5,710 nucleotides of DNA, taken from assembly GCA_029288475.1 (NCBI GenBank), contig JARIHA010000005.1, forward strand, positions 1 to 5,710, written 5' to 3'. Source of the DNA: Candidatus Tayloriibacteriota bacterium (GTDB lineage Bacteria; Patescibacteriota; Minisyncoccia; Phycocordibacterales; JARIHA01). This document shows, one piece after another, positions 5,389-5,710 of this stretch. The translations under genes and the position numbers were made by a program. The notes below the pieces were generated by a model that was not told the origin of the DNA, ran no database searches, and worked only from the letters and a program-made list of their open reading frames with translations. Positions within the stretch are counted from its first letter, which is position 1. Each line of letters opens with the position of its first letter.

Positions 5389-5710
5389 ATGAAACTTTAT
5401 GTAATAAAAAGATATCTTTTGTTCGCTTTTTTAATTTTAAACATCATTAGCCCGACAATTTCAAACGCAGCCTTTACTACTCGAGCACAAACACCAAGCA
5501 AAAATGGATCGACTACCTCCAGTACGACCGCAAGCACCACTCCTCCAGCAAGCTCAACCCCTCCTGCACCTTCCGGACCAACCACTTCACAATATGTGAC
5601 TCTTAGCACATTCAGTGGTTTCCCTGGAGCACAAATAACGGTATCCGGCGGCGGCTGGGCAAATGGCGGCATTCGTATTTATGTTTCTGATACCACCGGA
5701 AACATAATAG
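5389..5710 (+). CDS. Secreted protein with Ser/Thr/Pro linker and probable Ig-like domain, C-terminus cut by window edge
   Basis: The frame opens at ATG 5389 and continues for 107 codons to the window end. Residues 1-27 are a typical signal peptide: basic start (KLYVIKR), hydrophobic core (about 9-20) and a plausible signal peptidase I site after SNA (25-27). Residues 35-66 are a low-complexity linker of Ser, Thr, Pro and Ala, the sort found in surface proteins and often flexible or glycosylated. From about 67 the chain becomes beta-like, with GFPGAQITVSGGGW, which resembles the PGxxVtvsGxGF pattern near the start of IPT/TIG-like and related Ig-fold domains. The protein is therefore likely exported and surface-associated or adhesive; its full size and any anchor lie beyond the window. 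No Shine-Dalgarno site is visible. It is divergent from the ABC operon, 151 bp away, which does not by itself link the two in function. Confidence 0.85.
   Translation, partial: MKLYVIKRYLLFAFLILNIISPTISNAAFTTRAQTPSKNGSTTSSTTASTTPPASSTPPAPSGPTTSQYVTLSTFSGFPGAQITVSGGGWANGGIRIYVSDTTGNII

Noticed and set aside
5376..5450. 24-codon frame from ATG 5376 overlapping the start of the secreted protein out of frame
   Set aside because: It could be a regulatory upstream frame, but it has no ribosome site and its peptide (MKKFYETL...) has no supporting features; likely chance.
5397..5672. Minus-strand open frame of 91 residues rich in Val, Gly and Pro
   Set aside because: It is the complement of the low-complexity Ser/Thr/Pro linker and the flanks of the secreted protein; it ends in the hydrophobic signal-peptide region and has no start signals.
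1..5710. CRISPR array, transposon ends, tRNA or rRNA genes, toxin-antitoxin or defence genes
   Set aside because: I saw no direct repeat series, no transposase or terminal repeats, no cloverleaf-like stretch and no recognisable defence or toxin gene in any frame.

Overview
The window is a compact, moderately AT-rich bacterial segment. Its best-supported content is an operon for a heterodimeric ABC exporter. Around it are four small envelope-type genes, two of them cut by the window edges. I see no RNA gene, mobile element, CRISPR array or phage gene. Small tightly packed genes, leaderless or SD-less starts on most of them, extended -10 elements of the form TGGTAAAAT, and several unrecognised secreted or membrane proteins would fit a Patescibacteria/CPR-type genome (for example Parcubacteria). 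That placement is inference, because no marker gene is present.

Layout from left to right. A 5'-complete but 3'-truncated gene on the minus strand (474 to 1) encodes a protein with an N-terminal membrane anchor or signal peptide. It diverges from a plus-strand gene (530-1024) for a small polytopic membrane protein whose His/Asp motifs resemble the YdjM/DUF457 type of membrane-bound metal-dependent hydrolases. Between them lies a perfect 12-bp inverted repeat, each arm of which is an outward-facing extended -10 element. A separate one-gene unit follows (1124-1684): it has its own -35/-10 promoter and the only clear Shine-Dalgarno site in the window, encodes an unknown protein with a membrane hairpin, and ends in a GNRA-loop terminator that also serves the convergent operon.

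The minus strand from 5237 to 1742 carries two half-size ABC exporters with an 11-nt overlap. The upstream subunit has a degenerate nucleotide site (Asp for the catalytic Glu, Gln for the switch His) but a canonical LSGGQ. The downstream subunit has an intact Walker B Glu and switch His but a divergent signature, ISLGQ. This reciprocal pattern is that of TM287/TM288-type asymmetric heterodimers, so the two proteins very probably form one pump with one consensus and one degenerate ATP site. The substrate cannot be read from the sequence.

Divergent from the operon, at 5389, a secreted protein begins with a signal peptide, a Ser/Thr/Pro-rich linker and the start of a probable Ig-like/IPT-type beta domain. 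It runs off the window. Its upstream region repeats the TATGGTAA/TTACCATA palindrome seen at 482-513, but with the arms in the opposite orientation. Nothing here amounts to a clearly new multi-gene system. The most interesting points are the paired palindromic promoters, the extra Walker A change in the exporter, and the isolated unknown gene with a palindrome inside its promoter.
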